Source: Streptomyces sp. SID14478 (lineage in GTDB: Bacteria; Actinomycetota; Actinomycetes; Streptomycetales; Streptomycetaceae). Taken from it: a stretch of DNA of 53,715 bases. The notes below the pieces were generated by a model. The model was not told the DNA's origin. It did not search any database and saw nothing but the letters and a program-made list of their open reading frames with translations. Where the stretch lies: contig NZ_JAAGMG010000424.1 in NCBI RefSeq assembly GCF_010548525.1, forward strand, positions 1-53,715, written 5' to 3'. Of the stretch, positions 41,210 through 49,978 are shown in pieces; position 1 is the first letter of the stretch; each line of letters starts with the position of its first letter. Both the position numbers and the translations under genes were made by a program.

Positions 41210-41620
41210 CTAGTCGCCCTTGGGCCAGGTCGGGCCCTCGTCGGTCCAGGTGACGCCCTTGTTGCGGCACAGGCAGAAGGGGTGGCCGATCGGGTCGGTG
41301 TAGACCCGCCAGCCGTAACCGTCGGGGCCGATGAAGTCCTGCCTCAGTGTCGCGCCGAGGTCGAGGACGCGGCGCTGCTCGGACTCGATCTCGTCCACCT
41401 CGAAGTCGAGGTGGAACTGCTTGGGGTGCTCGCTGTCGGGCCACTGGGGAGCGCGGTAGTCGTCCACCCGGATGAACGCCAGCTCGATCTCGCCGAACTT
41501 GATGCCGGCCCAGTCCTCGGAGCTGTCCTCCTTGACCGGACGGCCCGTCACCTCGGAGTAGAAGGCCGCCAGCTTCATCGTGTCCGGGCAGTCGATGATG
41601 AAATCAGTGAGTCGCAGCAT
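41210..41620 (-). CDS. VOC-family (glyoxalase-like) protein
   Basis: The 136-residue protein has the two beta-alpha-beta-beta-beta halves of the vicinal-oxygen-chelate fold: LRLTDFIIDCPDTMKLAAFY and KQFHLDFEVDEIESEQRRVLDLGAT (read in halves), then YTDPIGHPFCLCR. Potential metal ligands are His in FHLDF and Glu in GEIELAF. It is a common Streptomyces protein of unknown substrate and lies just outside the integrated elements. Confidence 0.82.
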   Translation of the reverse strand: MLRLTDFIIDCPDTMKLAAFYSEVTGRPVKEDSSEDWAGIKFGEIELAFIRVDDYRAPQWPDSEHPKQFHLDFEVDEIESEQRRVLDLGATLRQDFIGPDGYGWRVYTDPIGHPFCLCRNKGVTWTDEGPTWPKGD

Positions 41621-41869
41621 CCCGCGATCCTGGCACAGGCTCGGCTTTCCGGGGCTTCACCAGATCCGCAGAGCGCCCCACATCGCTGACTGCACCGGCT
41701 GACATCAACAGGGGGCGAACGGCAGCGGTCAGCGCCTCGCCCCTGCGGGAACCGTTCGAAGTGACCGGACCATCTGCGGCAGAACCGCCAGTTGCAAGTA
41801 ACCACCAGTTGCAAGTTCGGACGGGCAGTCCACCTGAGGCTCGGGAGCGCACATGCCCAGCAGTCCTAC

Positions 41870-42123
41870 CGGGATGGCAGGGGCGTCGGACTGCCGGCCG
41901 GCCGCGGACAGTGCCCGCATCCGCAGCCCGGCCACCCGCTCGCTCAACGGCCGTTGCCTGCCCGCTGATTCGAGTGCGGCGAGCACGTCCGCGGACCGTC
42001 CGAGCCGCAGTTCGGCGTCCCAGTGGTCCTCGGCCGCCGCGGTGCGCAGGGCGTCCAGCCGGGTTCCTCGAAGCGGTGGACGTCCACGTCCTCGGCCCGT
42101 ACCGAGAGCCGGTAGCCGCCGGC
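41870..42123 (-). pseudogene. SARP/AfsR-type BTAD fragment, frameshifted
   Basis: The minus strand encodes GYRLSVRAEDVDVHRFEE, then in another frame RLDALRTAAAEDHWDAELRL and AALESAGRQRPLSERVAGLR MRALSAAGRQSDA. These are consecutive parts of a bacterial transcriptional activator domain of antibiotic regulators. The frame changes near 42063, and the DNA-binding domain and most of the C-terminus are missing. It is a relic of a regulator gene. The remaining gap 41621-42260 shows nothing else supportable. Confidence 0.72.
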
Positions 42124-42260
42124 CTCCCCCTCAGGACCGACCGACCCCGATCGGATCGATCATCGTCCAACGCCGGGTCAGCATCGTCGACTTGCCGCCG
42201 CGGGTAAAGGTCCGCGCTCGCGGGGGCAGGCCCGCGCGCGGCGCGGGCCGCCGCGCCGCG

Positions 42261-42830
42261 TCACGGGTCGAGCAGCAGCACCCGGCACGGTACGAAGAGC
42301 GGTGCGCCCCAGCTCTCGCGCGGCGCGTCCCGCCACCCCCAGACGCGCAGCGCTTCGAGCGCCCACACGTCGGAGCGCTCCACCAGCGTCACCCCCGTGG
42401 CGTCGCCGTGGTCGCCGAGCAGGCGGCGTTGCAGGCGTCGGGCCAGGTTCCAGTCCCGGTCGGCGCCCTCCCGTCGCACCCGGGGGCCGACGACGATCTC
42501 CCGGATCACGAAGAGTCCGGCACGGACGGGGAAGCCGTAGGCGAACGCCGTCGTCCGGGTGTTCTCGGCGACCAGCAGCGCGAACCCGGGGCGGCGCATG
42601 TCCAGGGCGAGGCGCCCGAGGAAGGCGTGGTGGATCTCCTCCCAGCGCCCCGTCTCGGCACCGGAGTGGGCCGCGTACAGCTCGCCCAGCTCCTGGAAGT
42701 GGTCGACGACCTGGACCCGGGTCAGGGGGCGCACCCGCTCGGCGTCCCACGGCGAGGAACCCCGCTGGGCCACGGGCTTCGGGGACCGCCCGGCGGCCGG
42801 GGCGAGGTCCTGCTCTGTCGGCTCTCTCAT
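42261..42830 (-). CDS. GNAT-like acetyltransferase
   Basis: The 189-residue protein starts at ATG 42830 (MREPTEQDLAPAAGRS), with a disordered first 35 residues. The later part has a GNAT pattern: FALLVAENTRTTAFAYGF, LFVIREIVVGPRVRREG (the beta4/A-motif region with a degenerate acetyl-CoA loop) and LVERSDVWALEALRVWGW. The substrate is unknown. It ends in a hydrophobic segment PLFVPCRVLLLDP. It is divergent from the manganese riboswitch gene. Confidence 0.6.
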   Translation of the reverse strand: MREPTEQDLAPAAGRSPKPVAQRGSSPWDAERVRPLTRVQVVDHFQELGELYAAHSGAETGRWEEIHHAFLGRLALDMRRPGFALLVAENTRTTAFAYGFPVRAGLFVIREIVVGPRVRREGADRDWNLARRLQRRLLGDHGDATGVTLVERSDVWALEALRVWGWRDAPRESWGAPLFVPCRVLLLDP

Positions 42831-43002
42831 GAGGCGAACCCGTCCCGTGCCCGGTCGGCGGCGGGCGCGGTGTCGTGGATCACCGAGAACGGCACCGGCG
42901 CGTGAGCCGGAGCGCGGGAGGCCCTCGGTTCCCACACCGTACTCCCGGCCCCCGCGGCCGCCGCCGGGCCTCGTGGCCCTCGAACCCGCGCCGGTCGGCG
43001 TG

Positions 43003-43008
43003 TACCCT
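43003..43008 (+). promoter_or_regulatory. -10 hexamer TACCCT of the riboswitch transcript
   Basis: TACCCT precedes the riboswitch by about 12 nt, predicting a start near 43015. Together with the leader it fills the 42831-43254 gap. Confidence 0.5.
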
Positions 43009-43018
43009 TGACGGAGCA

Positions 43019-43140
43019 AGCGAAGGGGAGTAGCCCCGCGAACCGGTCGTCGACACACTGGAACCCCCGGGTTCCCGGTGGCCGGGCCCGCGCCGTCACA
43101 CGCTGTGAGGGCCGGGTGGGCGAGACCTTCGACCAGGCAG
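43019..43140 (+). promoter_or_regulatory. yybP-ykoY manganese riboswitch
   Basis: The leader contains the two conserved internal-loop strands of the yybP-ykoY element: AAGGGGAGTAGC near 43023 and GGCGAGACCTTCGACC near 43119. Variable hairpins lie between them (GAACCCCCGGGTTC and others). The class senses Mn2+ and controls Mn exporters and GDT1/TerC-type proteins. About 115 nt of expression platform separate it from the GDT1 start. It fits the downstream gene exactly. Confidence 0.88.
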
Positions 43141-43254
43141 AACGACGCGCACGTACGGCTTCACGGCCCTCGTGCGTCCGCTGCCGGGTCGAGTGGTCCT
43201 CTCCGCGCGGCGGGTGGGTTGCGAGGACCCGGCCCGTACAGAAAGCACCCGCTG

Positions 43255-43836
43255 ATGCATCTCGACCCCCTGGCGATCCTCACCGCCTTCGGGCTGATCT
43301 TCCTCGCCGAGCTTCCCGACAAGACCATGTTCGCCTCGTTGGCGATGGGTACGCGGATGAAGCCCCTGTACGTCTGGTTCGGGACCTCGGCCGCCTTCAT
43401 CGTGCACGTGGCCATCGCCGTCGGGGCGGGCTCGCTGCTGGGGCTGCTGCCGGACTGGGTGGTGAAGCTGGTCTCGGCGCTGATGTTCGCGTTCGGCGCC
43501 TTCATGCTGCTGCGCGGGGGCGACGACGACGAGGACGACGAGGCGGGCGGCAAGACCGTGACCGGCTTCTGGCCCGTCTTCGGCACCGCCTTCATGGCCG
43601 TCTTCATCGGCGAGTGGGGCGATCTGACGCAGATCACCACCGCCAACCTCGCCGCCACGAACGGCACTTGGTCGACCGCCATCGGCTCCGCCGCCGCCCT
43701 GATGGCCGTGTCCGCGCTCGCGCTGGTCGCCGGCCGGTTCATCGCCAAGCGGGTGCCGCTGAAGACCGTGCAGCGGGTGGGTGGCGCGTGCATGCTGCTG
43801 CTCGCCGTGTGGACGCTGATCGAGATCTTCGTCTGA
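43255..43836 (+). CDS. GDT1/TMEM165 (UPF0016) family cation exporter, Mn2+ type
   Basis: The 193-residue protein has six membrane segments in two halves. Each carries the family signature E-x-G/P-D-[KR/L]-T: AELPDKTMF near residue 20 and IGEWGDLTQI near 121. Between them is an acidic cytosolic loop (GGDDDEDDEAGGK). It should export Mn2+ (or exchange Ca2+/Mn2+ for protons) when the riboswitch senses manganese. ATG 43255 starts at the first membrane segment. Confidence 0.9.
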   Translation: MHLDPLAILTAFGLIFLAELPDKTMFASLAMGTRMKPLYVWFGTSAAFIVHVAIAVGAGSLLGLLPDWVVKLVSALMFAFGAFMLLRGGDDDEDDEAGGKTVTGFWPVFGTAFMAVFIGEWGDLTQITTANLAATNGTWSTAIGSAAALMAVSALALVAGRFIAKRVPLKTVQRVGGACMLLLAVWTLIEIFV

Positions 43837-43908
43837 GCGAGATCTTCGCCTGAACGGAACTCTTCCTCCGACCGGGACTCTTCCTCCGACCGGGACTCTT
43901 CGTCCGAC
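43820..43908 (+). repeat. Short tandem repeats after the GDT1 gene
   Basis: Two 17-bp units (CGAGATCTTCGTCTGAG type) span the stop codon. Three 18-bp units (CGGGACTCTTCCTCCGAC type) follow at 43855-43872, 43873-43890 and 43891-43908. They may derive from slippage at the 3' end of the gene. Confidence 0.75.
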
Positions 43909-43936
43909 CGGGCCGCGGCGGCTGCCGCACCCTTGT

Positions 43937-43971
43937 GGATACAGGAACGTATCGAATACGTTCCTGTATCC
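43937..43971. promoter_or_regulatory. 35-bp inverted repeat, TetR operator
   Basis: Perfect 16-bp arms (GGATACAGGAACGTAT and complement) are separated by CGA, 26 bp before the tetR start. They contain -10-like TGTATC/GATACA elements. The position and symmetry are typical for an autorepressing TetR site. Confidence 0.8.
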
Positions 43972-43997
43972 GACGGGCGTACCGGGAAGGGGCGAGG

Positions 43998-44606
43998 ATG
44001 CCGGGAACGGTCACCCGCAGGCGTGCGCGCACCCGTCGGCGGCTGCTCGACGCCGCGCTCGACGTGTTCGCCGGGGTCGGCTTCGGGCGCTCCACGGTCG
44101 AGCAGGTCTGTGAGCGGGCCGGATTCACCCGGGGCGCCTTCTACTCGAACTTCTCCTCCCTCGACGAGCTGTTCCTCGCCTTGTGGGAGGAGCGCTCGGC
44201 GCGGATGCTCGACGACATGCGGGCCGCGCTCGCCGGGCTCGACCCGGCCGACCCCGAGGCCGCGGTCCGGGCCGCCCTCGCCGCGCACCCGGTGGACGAC
44301 GCCTGGTTCCGGATCAACGCCGAGTTCACCGCGCACGCCCTGCGCAATCCGGGTCTGCGCCGCGTCATGGCCTCCCGGGAGGCGGCGATCCGGGACGCGC
44401 TCGTCCCCGTACTCGTCGCGGCGCTGGACCGGATCGGGCGCGCCGTCCCCGACGAACAGGCGCTCGGCGACGCGCTCGTGGCCGTGCACGACGGCACCGC
44501 GGCCCAGGTCCTGCTGCAGCCCGACGACGAGGCCGTACGCGCGCGGCGCGAGGCCCTGTTCCTGAACGTACTCAACGCCTACAGCACACCGAGGGAGACC
44601 CGATGA
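43998..44606 (+). CDS. TetR-family transcription regulator
   Basis: The 202-residue protein has an N-terminal HTH (residues about 8-55: RRRLLDAALDVFAGVGF, STVEQVCERAGFTRGAFYSNF) and a helical ligand domain. ATG 43998 is set by GAGG directly upstream. It probably represses itself and the coupled dehydrogenase genes through the 35-bp inverted repeat. Its TGA overlaps the next ATG. Confidence 0.92.
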   Translation: MPGTVTRRRARTRRRLLDAALDVFAGVGFGRSTVEQVCERAGFTRGAFYSNFSSLDELFLALWEERSARMLDDMRAALAGLDPADPEAAVRAALAAHPVDDAWFRINAEFTAHALRNPGLRRVMASREAAIRDALVPVLVAALDRIGRAVPDEQALGDALVAVHDGTAAQVLLQPDDEAVRARREALFLNVLNAYSTPRETR

Positions 44607-46264
44607 GTGACGCCGGTGCCGATGTCGTCGTCGTGGGAGCCGGGCTCGCCGGGCTCGTCGCCACCTACGAACTGACTCGTGCGGGCAAGCACGTCATGCT
44701 CGTCGACCAGGAGAACGAGGCCAACCTCGGCGGCCAGGCGTTCTGGTCGCTCGGCGGTCTCTTCCTCGTCGACAGCCCCGAGCAGCGGCGGATGGGCATC
44801 AAGGACTCCTACGAACTGGCCCTCTCCGACTGGCTGGGCTCCGCCGGTTTCGACCGGGAGCGCGAGGACCACTGGCCGCGCAAGTGGGCCGAGGCGTACG
44901 TGCGGTTCGCGGCCGGTGAGAAGCGCGACTACCTGGCCGGGCTCGGGCTCAAGGTCACGCCGAACGTCGGCTGGGCCGAGCGCGGCGCCGGCACCGCGAC
45001 CGGCCACGGCAACTCCGTGCCCCGCTTCCACCTCACGTGGGGCACGGGCCCGGAGGTCGTGCGGGTGTTCCGCGAGCCGGTCCTGCGGGCGGCGGCCCGG
45101 GGCCTGGTGACCTTCAAGTACCGCCACCAGGTGGACGAGTTGATCGTCGAGGACGGGGCGGCCGTGGGGGTGCGCGGCACCCTGCTGGAGCCCTCCGCGC
45201 AGGCGCGCGGCGTCAAGTCCTCGCGGGAGGGCGTCGGCGACTTCGAACTGCGCGCGCGGGCCGTCGTCGTCACCTCGGGCGGCATCGGCGCGAACCACGA
45301 ACTGGTCAGGAAGAACTGGCCCGTCGAGCGGATGGGCACGCCCCCCGGGTCGATGGTGACGGGCGTGCCCGCGTACGTCGACGGGCGCATGCTGGAGATC
45401 ACCGAGAACGCGGGCGCCTCCCTCGTCAACCGCGACCGCATGTGGCACTACACCGAGGGGCTGAAGAACTGGGACCCGATCTGGCCCGGGCACGGCATCC
45501 GGATCATCCCGGGCCCGTCGTCGCTGTGGCTGGACGCGACGGGCAAGCGGCTGCCCGCGCCGCTCTTCCCCGGCCACGACACGCTCGCCACGCTCCGGCA
45601 CATCACGGCGACCGGGTACGACCACACGTGGTTCGTGCTGACCCGGGCCATCGTGGAGAAGGAGTTCGCGCTCTCCGGGTCCGAGCAGAACCCCGACATC
45701 ACCGGCAAGGACCTGAAGCTGGTCCTGCAGCGGGTGAAGAAGGGGGCGCCCGGGCCGATCCAGGCGTTCCTGGACCGGGGCGAGGACTTCGTGGTGCGCA
45801 GGAACCTCAAGGACCTCGTCGCCGGGATGAACGAGCTGACGCCCCGGACGCCGGTGGAGTACGAGCAGGTGGAGCGGGAGATCGTGGCCCGCGACCGGGA
45901 GGCCGGGCACGGCTACTCCAAGGACCTCCAGCTGATGGCCGTGCGCAACGCCCGCGCCTACTGGCCCGACCGCATCACCCGCGTCGCCAAGCCGCACCGC
46001 CTGCTCGACCCGGCACAGGGCCCGCTGATCGCGGTGCGGCTGCACGTGCTGACCCGCAAGACGCTGGGCGGCCTGGAGACGAACCTCGACTCGCAGGTCG
46101 TCCGGCCGGACGGCGAGGTCTTCGACGGGCTGTACGCGGCCGGGGAGGTCGCCGGGTTCGGCGGCGGCGGCGTGCACGGCTACAACGCGCTGGAGGGCAC
46201 CTTCCTCGGCGGCTGCATCTTCTCCGGCCGGGCGGCCGGGCGCGCGTTGGCGAGGACCCTGTGA
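44603..46264 (+). CDS. FAD-binding dehydrogenase (ketosteroid-dehydrogenase/fumarate-reductase-like)
   Basis: The 553-residue protein has the N-terminal FAD dinucleotide fold VVVVGAGLAGLVATYEL (about residues 8-24) then VDQENEANLGGQAFWS. The C-terminal FAD motif is GLYAAGEVAGFGGGGVHGYNALEGTFLGG (about 510-538, read in parts). This resembles the FAD-dependent oxidoreductases of the KstD/FRD family; the natural substrate (steroid-like or other enone) is not set by sequence. It is coupled on both sides by 4-nt overlaps to tetR and the SDR gene, forming one operon. Confidence 0.88.
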   Translation: MSDAGADVVVVGAGLAGLVATYELTRAGKHVMLVDQENEANLGGQAFWSLGGLFLVDSPEQRRMGIKDSYELALSDWLGSAGFDREREDHWPRKWAEAYVRFAAGEKRDYLAGLGLKVTPNVGWAERGAGTATGHGNSVPRFHLTWGTGPEVVRVFREPVLRAAARGLVTFKYRHQVDELIVEDGAAVGVRGTLLEPSAQARGVKSSREGVGDFELRARAVVVTSGGIGANHELVRKNWPVERMGTPPGSMVTGVPAYVDGRMLEITENAGASLVNRDRMWHYTEGLKNWDPIWPGHGIRIIPGPSSLWLDATGKRLPAPLFPGHDTLATLRHITATGYDHTWFVLTRAIVEKEFALSGSEQNPDITGKDLKLVLQRVKKGAPGPIQAFLDRGEDFVVRRNLKDLVAGMNELTPRTPVEYEQVEREIVARDREAGHGYSKDLQLMAVRNARAYWPDRITRVAKPHRLLDPAQGPLIAVRLHVLTRKTLGGLETNLDSQVVRPDGEVFDGLYAAGEVAGFGGGGVHGYNALEGTFLGGCIFSGRAAGRALARTL

Positions 46265-47058
46265 CGCGCGGCACGGCCCTGGTGACGGGCGCCTCGTCGG
46301 GGATCGGCGCGGCCGTCGCGGCCGCACTGGTCCGGCGCGGCTACGAGGTCTACGGCACCAGCCGCGACCCGGAGAAGGTCGACTCCCCCCTCCCCGGCGT
46401 CACGTACCTCGCCCTCGACCTCGGGGACGAGGCGAGCATCGAGGCGTGCGCGGCGGCCGCGGGCGAGGTGGACGTGCTCGTCAACAACGCCGGCGAGTCG
46501 CAGAGCGGCCCCTTCGAGGAGCTGCCGATGGACGCGGTGCGGCGGCTGTTCCAGGTCAACGTGTTCGGGGCGGTGCGGCTGAGCCAGCTGGTGCTGCCGG
46601 GGATGCGGGCGCGGCGTCGCGGCCGGGTCGTCATGGTCGGCTCGATGCTGGCCAGCTTCCCGCTCGCGTACCGCTCCTCGTACGTCTCCTCGAAGGCGGC
46701 GATCAAGGGGTTCGCGAACGCGGCGCGGCGCGAGTACGCCTCGTACGGCGTCGGCATCACGACGGTCGAGCCGGGCTCCATCGCCACCGGGATCAGCGAG
46801 CGCCGCACCCAGTACGTGGCCGCGGACTCCCCCTTCCGGGCCGCCTACGACACCATGCTCGCCGCCCTCAACGCCAATGAGGCGAAGGGGATCTCGGCCG
46901 AGCAGGTCGCCGCGAAGGTGCTCACGGCGATCGAGGCGCCGCGCCCCCGGCCGCTGTACGCGGTGGGCAGCAACGCGCCCGTGGTGTTCGCCCTGCGCAG
47001 GCTGCTGCCGCGCGGGGCGAGCGAGCGGCTGGTCGCGCGCCGGCACGGGCTCAAGTAG
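46261..47058 (+). CDS. Short-chain dehydrogenase/reductase (SDR)
   Basis: The 265-residue protein is a classical SDR: cofactor motif TGASSGIG (residues 9-16), NNAG near 78, catalytic Ser in GSMLAS, and YVSSK as the YxxxK. Arg near TSRDPEK suggests NADP(H). It reduces or oxidises an alcohol/ketone, presumably on the same substrate as the FAD dehydrogenase before it. GTG 46261 overlaps the preceding stop. Confidence 0.92.
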   Translation: MTRGTALVTGASSGIGAAVAAALVRRGYEVYGTSRDPEKVDSPLPGVTYLALDLGDEASIEACAAAAGEVDVLVNNAGESQSGPFEELPMDAVRRLFQVNVFGAVRLSQLVLPGMRARRRGRVVMVGSMLASFPLAYRSSYVSSKAAIKGFANAARREYASYGVGITTVEPGSIATGISERRTQYVAADSPFRAAYDTMLAALNANEAKGISAEQVAAKVLTAIEAPRPRPLYAVGSNAPVVFALRRLLPRGASERLVARRHGLK

Positions 47059-47064
47059 CCGCCG

Positions 47065-47325
47065 TCACAGGGGAGTCGTCAGTCCGGCGACACAGGAGAA
47101 GGCGAGGACGAGCAGCGCGGCGAGTGCGCACACCGCGGCCTCGGCGCGCAGCACGAGGCCGAGGCGGGCCCGCCGGGTGCGGGTGCCGTGCAGCAGCTGG
47201 TTGAGGGCGCGTTCGGCCTGGTGGTGCAGGGGGCGGCCGTCCGCGTAGCGGGGGTCGGCCGCGGGCACCGGGTTCGCGGCCCGCAGCAGGGCCAGCTCGT
47301 CGGGGACGGTGCGGGGCTCAGTCAC
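47065..47325 (-). CDS. Small membrane protein coupled to the sigma factor
   Basis: The 86-residue protein has an N-terminal cytosolic part ([20 protein letters not shown]) and one membrane span near 62-82. It starts at GTG 47325 and overlaps the sigma gene end by 8 nt. The arrangement fits a minimal anti-sigma factor, but no ZAS motif or other anti-sigma signature is visible, so this is inference. Confidence 0.7.
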   Translation of the reverse strand: MTEPRTVPDELALLRAANPVPAADPRYADGRPLHHQAERALNQLLHGTRTRRARLGLVLRAEAAVCALAALLVLAFSCVAGLTTPL

Positions 47326-47860
47326 GGTCTCGGTCTCCTGCCGTCACGGTCATGTTCATCCGGTCGATCTCGGCGCGCAGCCGGCGGCGGGCGCGGTGCA
47401 GCCGCATCGCCGCCGCGCTCTTCCCGCACTCCAGGGCCACGGCCAGCTCGTCGAGGGTGAGCTCCTCCCAGGTGGTCAGGCGCAGCGCCTCCTGGTCGGC
47501 GGGGTTCAGCCGGGCCAGCGCCTCGTGCACCCAGGCTCCGGGCGCCTCCGCGTCGGGCGGGGGCACGACGTGGCCGCGGTGCGCCGTCTCGTGGTGGCCG
47601 ATCCGGTCGAGCAGGCGGCGTCTTCGGCCCAGGCCCCGCACGGTGTTGGCGAGGCAGTTGCGGGCGACGGCGTACAGCCAGGGCAGCGGGGTGGCGGGCG
47701 GCAGTTCCGCGCGGCGCCGCCAGGCTATGGAGAAGACGTCGGCGACCACCTCCTCGACGTCGTGGCCCGCGCCCGGGTCCAGACGCCGCGCCACGAAACG
47801 GCTGACCGCCCAGTAGTGGGCTCGGTAGGCCGCCGCGAAGGCTTCGTCCGTCGTACTCAT
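47318..47860 (-). CDS. ECF-type RNA polymerase sigma factor
   Basis: The 180-residue protein has region 2 ([33 protein letters not shown]) and region 4 ([44 protein letters not shown]) with a short linker. It redirects RNA polymerase to a small regulon; the signal is unknown. It is divergent from ctaD across 129 bp, so ctaD could be a target. Confidence 0.88.
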   Translation of the reverse strand: MSTTDEAFAAAYRAHYWAVSRFVARRLDPGAGHDVEEVVADVFSIAWRRRAELPPATPLPWLYAVARNCLANTVRGLGRRRRLLDRIGHHETAHRGHVVPPPDAEAPGAWVHEALARLNPADQEALRLTTWEELTLDELAVALECGKSAAAMRLHRARRRLRAEIDRMNMTVTAGDRDRD

Positions 47861-47989
47861 GCTGATGCCGCGTCCGTGCTCATGATCCGTAGGTGTCCGG
47901 CAGTGCCCCGATCCTCACAGGCGCGGTGTGTGATCTTCCGGGCAGGGCCGGGACGTGAAGCGCGGGGCGGGCCCGGACACGTACCGGGC

Positions 47990-49624
47990 ATGAAGCCGTC
48001 GCAGTCCTCACAGTCCCCGAAGTGGGTGGGGTGGCTGACCACCACCGACCACAAGACGATCGGCACGCTCTATCTGGTCACGGCGTTCGCGTTCTTCTGC
48101 CTGGGCGGCGTGCTCGCGCTGTTCATGCGGGCGGAACTGGCCCGGCCAGGCCTGCAGATCATGTCGAACGAGCAGTTCAACCAGGCGTTCACGATGCACG
48201 GCACGATCATGCTGCTGATGTTCGCGACGCCGCTGTTCGCCGGGTTCGCGAACTGGATCATGCCGTTGCAGGTCGGTGCGCCGGACGTGGCCTTCCCCCG
48301 GCTGAACATGCTCGCGTACTGGTTCTACCTGCTGGGCTCGCTGATCGCGGTCGGCGGCTTCCTCACGCCTCAAGGGGCGGCGGACTTCGGCTGGTTCGCG
48401 TACGCGCCGCTCTCCGACGCCGTGCACTCGCCGGGCATCGGCGGCGACATGTGGATCATGGGCCTGGCGTTCTCCGGGTTCGGCACGATCCTCGGCTCGG
48501 TCAACTTCATCACGACGATCGTGTGCATGCGGGCGCCCGGCATGACGATGTTCCGCATGCCGATCTTCACGTGGAACGTGCTGCTGACCGGCGTCCTCGT
48601 CCTGCTGGCGTTCCCGGTGCTGGCCGCCGCGCTGTTCGCCCTGGAGGCGGACCGGAAGTTCGGGGCGCACGTCTTCGACGCGGCGAACGGCGGGGCGCTG
48701 CTGTGGCAGCACCTGTTCTGGTTCTTCGGTCATCCGGAGGTCTACATCATCGCGCTGCCGTTCTTCGGGATCATCTCGGAGGTGATCCCGGTGTTCAGCC
48801 GGAAGCCGATGTTCGGCTACCAGGGGCTGATCGGCGCGACCATCGCCATCGCGGGGCTGTCGGTGACGGTGTGGGCGCACCACATGTATGTGACGGGCGG
48901 GGTCCTGCTGCCCTTCTTCTCCTTCATGACGTTCCTGATCGCGGTGCCGACCGGGGTGAAGTTCTTCAACTGGATCGGGACGATGTGGCAGGGCTCGCTG
49001 TCGTTCGAGACGCCGATGCTGTACGCGATCGGGTTCCTGATCACGTTCGCGTTCGGCGGCCTGACGGGGGTGGTCCTCGCGGCGCCGCCGCTGGACTTCC
49101 ACGTCGGCGAGACGTACTTCGTCGTCGCCCACTTCCACTACGTCATCTTCGGCACCGTCGTCTTCGCGATGTTCTCCGGATTCCACTTCTGGTGGCCGAA
49201 GTTCACGGGGAAGATGCTCGACGAGCGGCTCGGGAAGGTGACGTTCTGGACGCTGTTCGTGGGCTTCCACGGAACGTTTTTGGTACAGCACTGGCTGGGG
49301 GCCGGGGGCATGCTGCGGCGGGTGCCCGACTATCTGGCGGTGGAGGGACTCACCGGGCTCAACACCGTGTCCACGATCTTCTCGTTCGTGCTGGGGATGT
49401 CGTTCCTGCCGTTCCTCTACAACGTGTGGCGCACGGCCCAGTACGGGCAGCCGGTCGAGGCCGACGACCCCTGGGGGTACGGGCGTTCGCTGGAGTGGGC
49501 CACGTCCTGCCCGCCGCCGCGGCACAACTTCGCGGCGCTGCCGCGGATCCGCTCCGAGTCACCGGCGTTCGACCTGCGGCACGGAGGCGCGGCCGCGCAG
49601 GAGCTCGTGGAGGCGGGCCGGTGA
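47990..49624 (+). CDS. ctaD: Cytochrome c oxidase subunit I (aa3 type), solitary paralogue
   Basis: The 544-residue protein has twelve membrane segments. Heme and copper ligands are present: His in FTMHGTIM, His-Tyr pair in GHPEVYI, HH in [10 protein letters not shown], and HFHYV. The K-channel Lys in PTGVKFFNW and the Glu in HPEVY are kept, so it is an A-type, potentially active terminal oxidase reducing O2 to water. No subunit II or III gene is adjacent, unlike the ctaCDE cluster; it is probably the second CtaD that many streptomycetes have. ATG 47990 gives the usual [12 protein letters not shown] start. It is coupled to a small membrane protein. Confidence 0.93.
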   Translation: MKPSQSSQSPKWVGWLTTTDHKTIGTLYLVTAFAFFCLGGVLALFMRAELARPGLQIMSNEQFNQAFTMHGTIMLLMFATPLFAGFANWIMPLQVGAPDVAFPRLNMLAYWFYLLGSLIAVGGFLTPQGAADFGWFAYAPLSDAVHSPGIGGDMWIMGLAFSGFGTILGSVNFITTIVCMRAPGMTMFRMPIFTWNVLLTGVLVLLAFPVLAAALFALEADRKFGAHVFDAANGGALLWQHLFWFFGHPEVYIIALPFFGIISEVIPVFSRKPMFGYQGLIGATIAIAGLSVTVWAHHMYVTGGVLLPFFSFMTFLIAVPTGVKFFNWIGTMWQGSLSFETPMLYAIGFLITFAFGGLTGVVLAAPPLDFHVGETYFVVAHFHYVIFGTVVFAMFSGFHFWWPKFTGKMLDERLGKVTFWTLFVGFHGTFLVQHWLGAGGMLRRVPDYLAVEGLTGLNTVSTIFSFVLGMSFLPFLYNVWRTAQYGQPVEADDPWGYGRSLEWATSCPPPRHNFAALPRIRSESPAFDLRHGGAAAQELVEAGR

Positions 49625-49938
49625 TCCACGAGATCGAGGGCTACCTGATGGTGGAGGCGGCCCGCTCCGAGGGCCGGGCGGCGGCGCGGCGCTTCACGGA
49701 CCGGCTCCCTTGGCTGACGGAGTCGCAGGCGGACGAGGTCCGACGGGCCTACGCGACCGAGTACGTGGCCCTGCGGGAGGCGAGCTGGCGTCGGACCCTG
49801 GAGCGGGCGCGGGTGCTGCGCGGCGAGTACGAGTGCCGGTATCGGGGGTTGCGGGTGCGGGTGGTGGGGCTGGCGGTCGCAATCGTGGCCGGGGTGGTGG
49901 TGCCGGCGGTCGCCGTTGCGGGCCGGTGTGGCCTGTGA
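49621..49938 (+). CDS. Small membrane protein coupled to ctaD
   Basis: The 105-residue protein begins [20 protein letters not shown] at GTG 49621, which overlaps the ctaD stop (GTGA). It has an Arg/Glu-rich amphipathic helical part (residues 12-75) and one C-terminal membrane span (about 80-98). No family was recognised. The coupling suggests an accessory subunit or assembly factor of the solitary oxidase. Confidence 0.75.
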   Translation: MIHEIEGYLMVEAARSEGRAAARRFTDRLPWLTESQADEVRRAYATEYVALREASWRRTLERARVLRGEYECRYRGLRVRVVGLAVAIVAGVVVPAVAVAGRCGL

Positions 49939-49978
49939 GCTGCGGTCTCGTGGGCTCCGCCGGAGGCCGACCGGCGCC

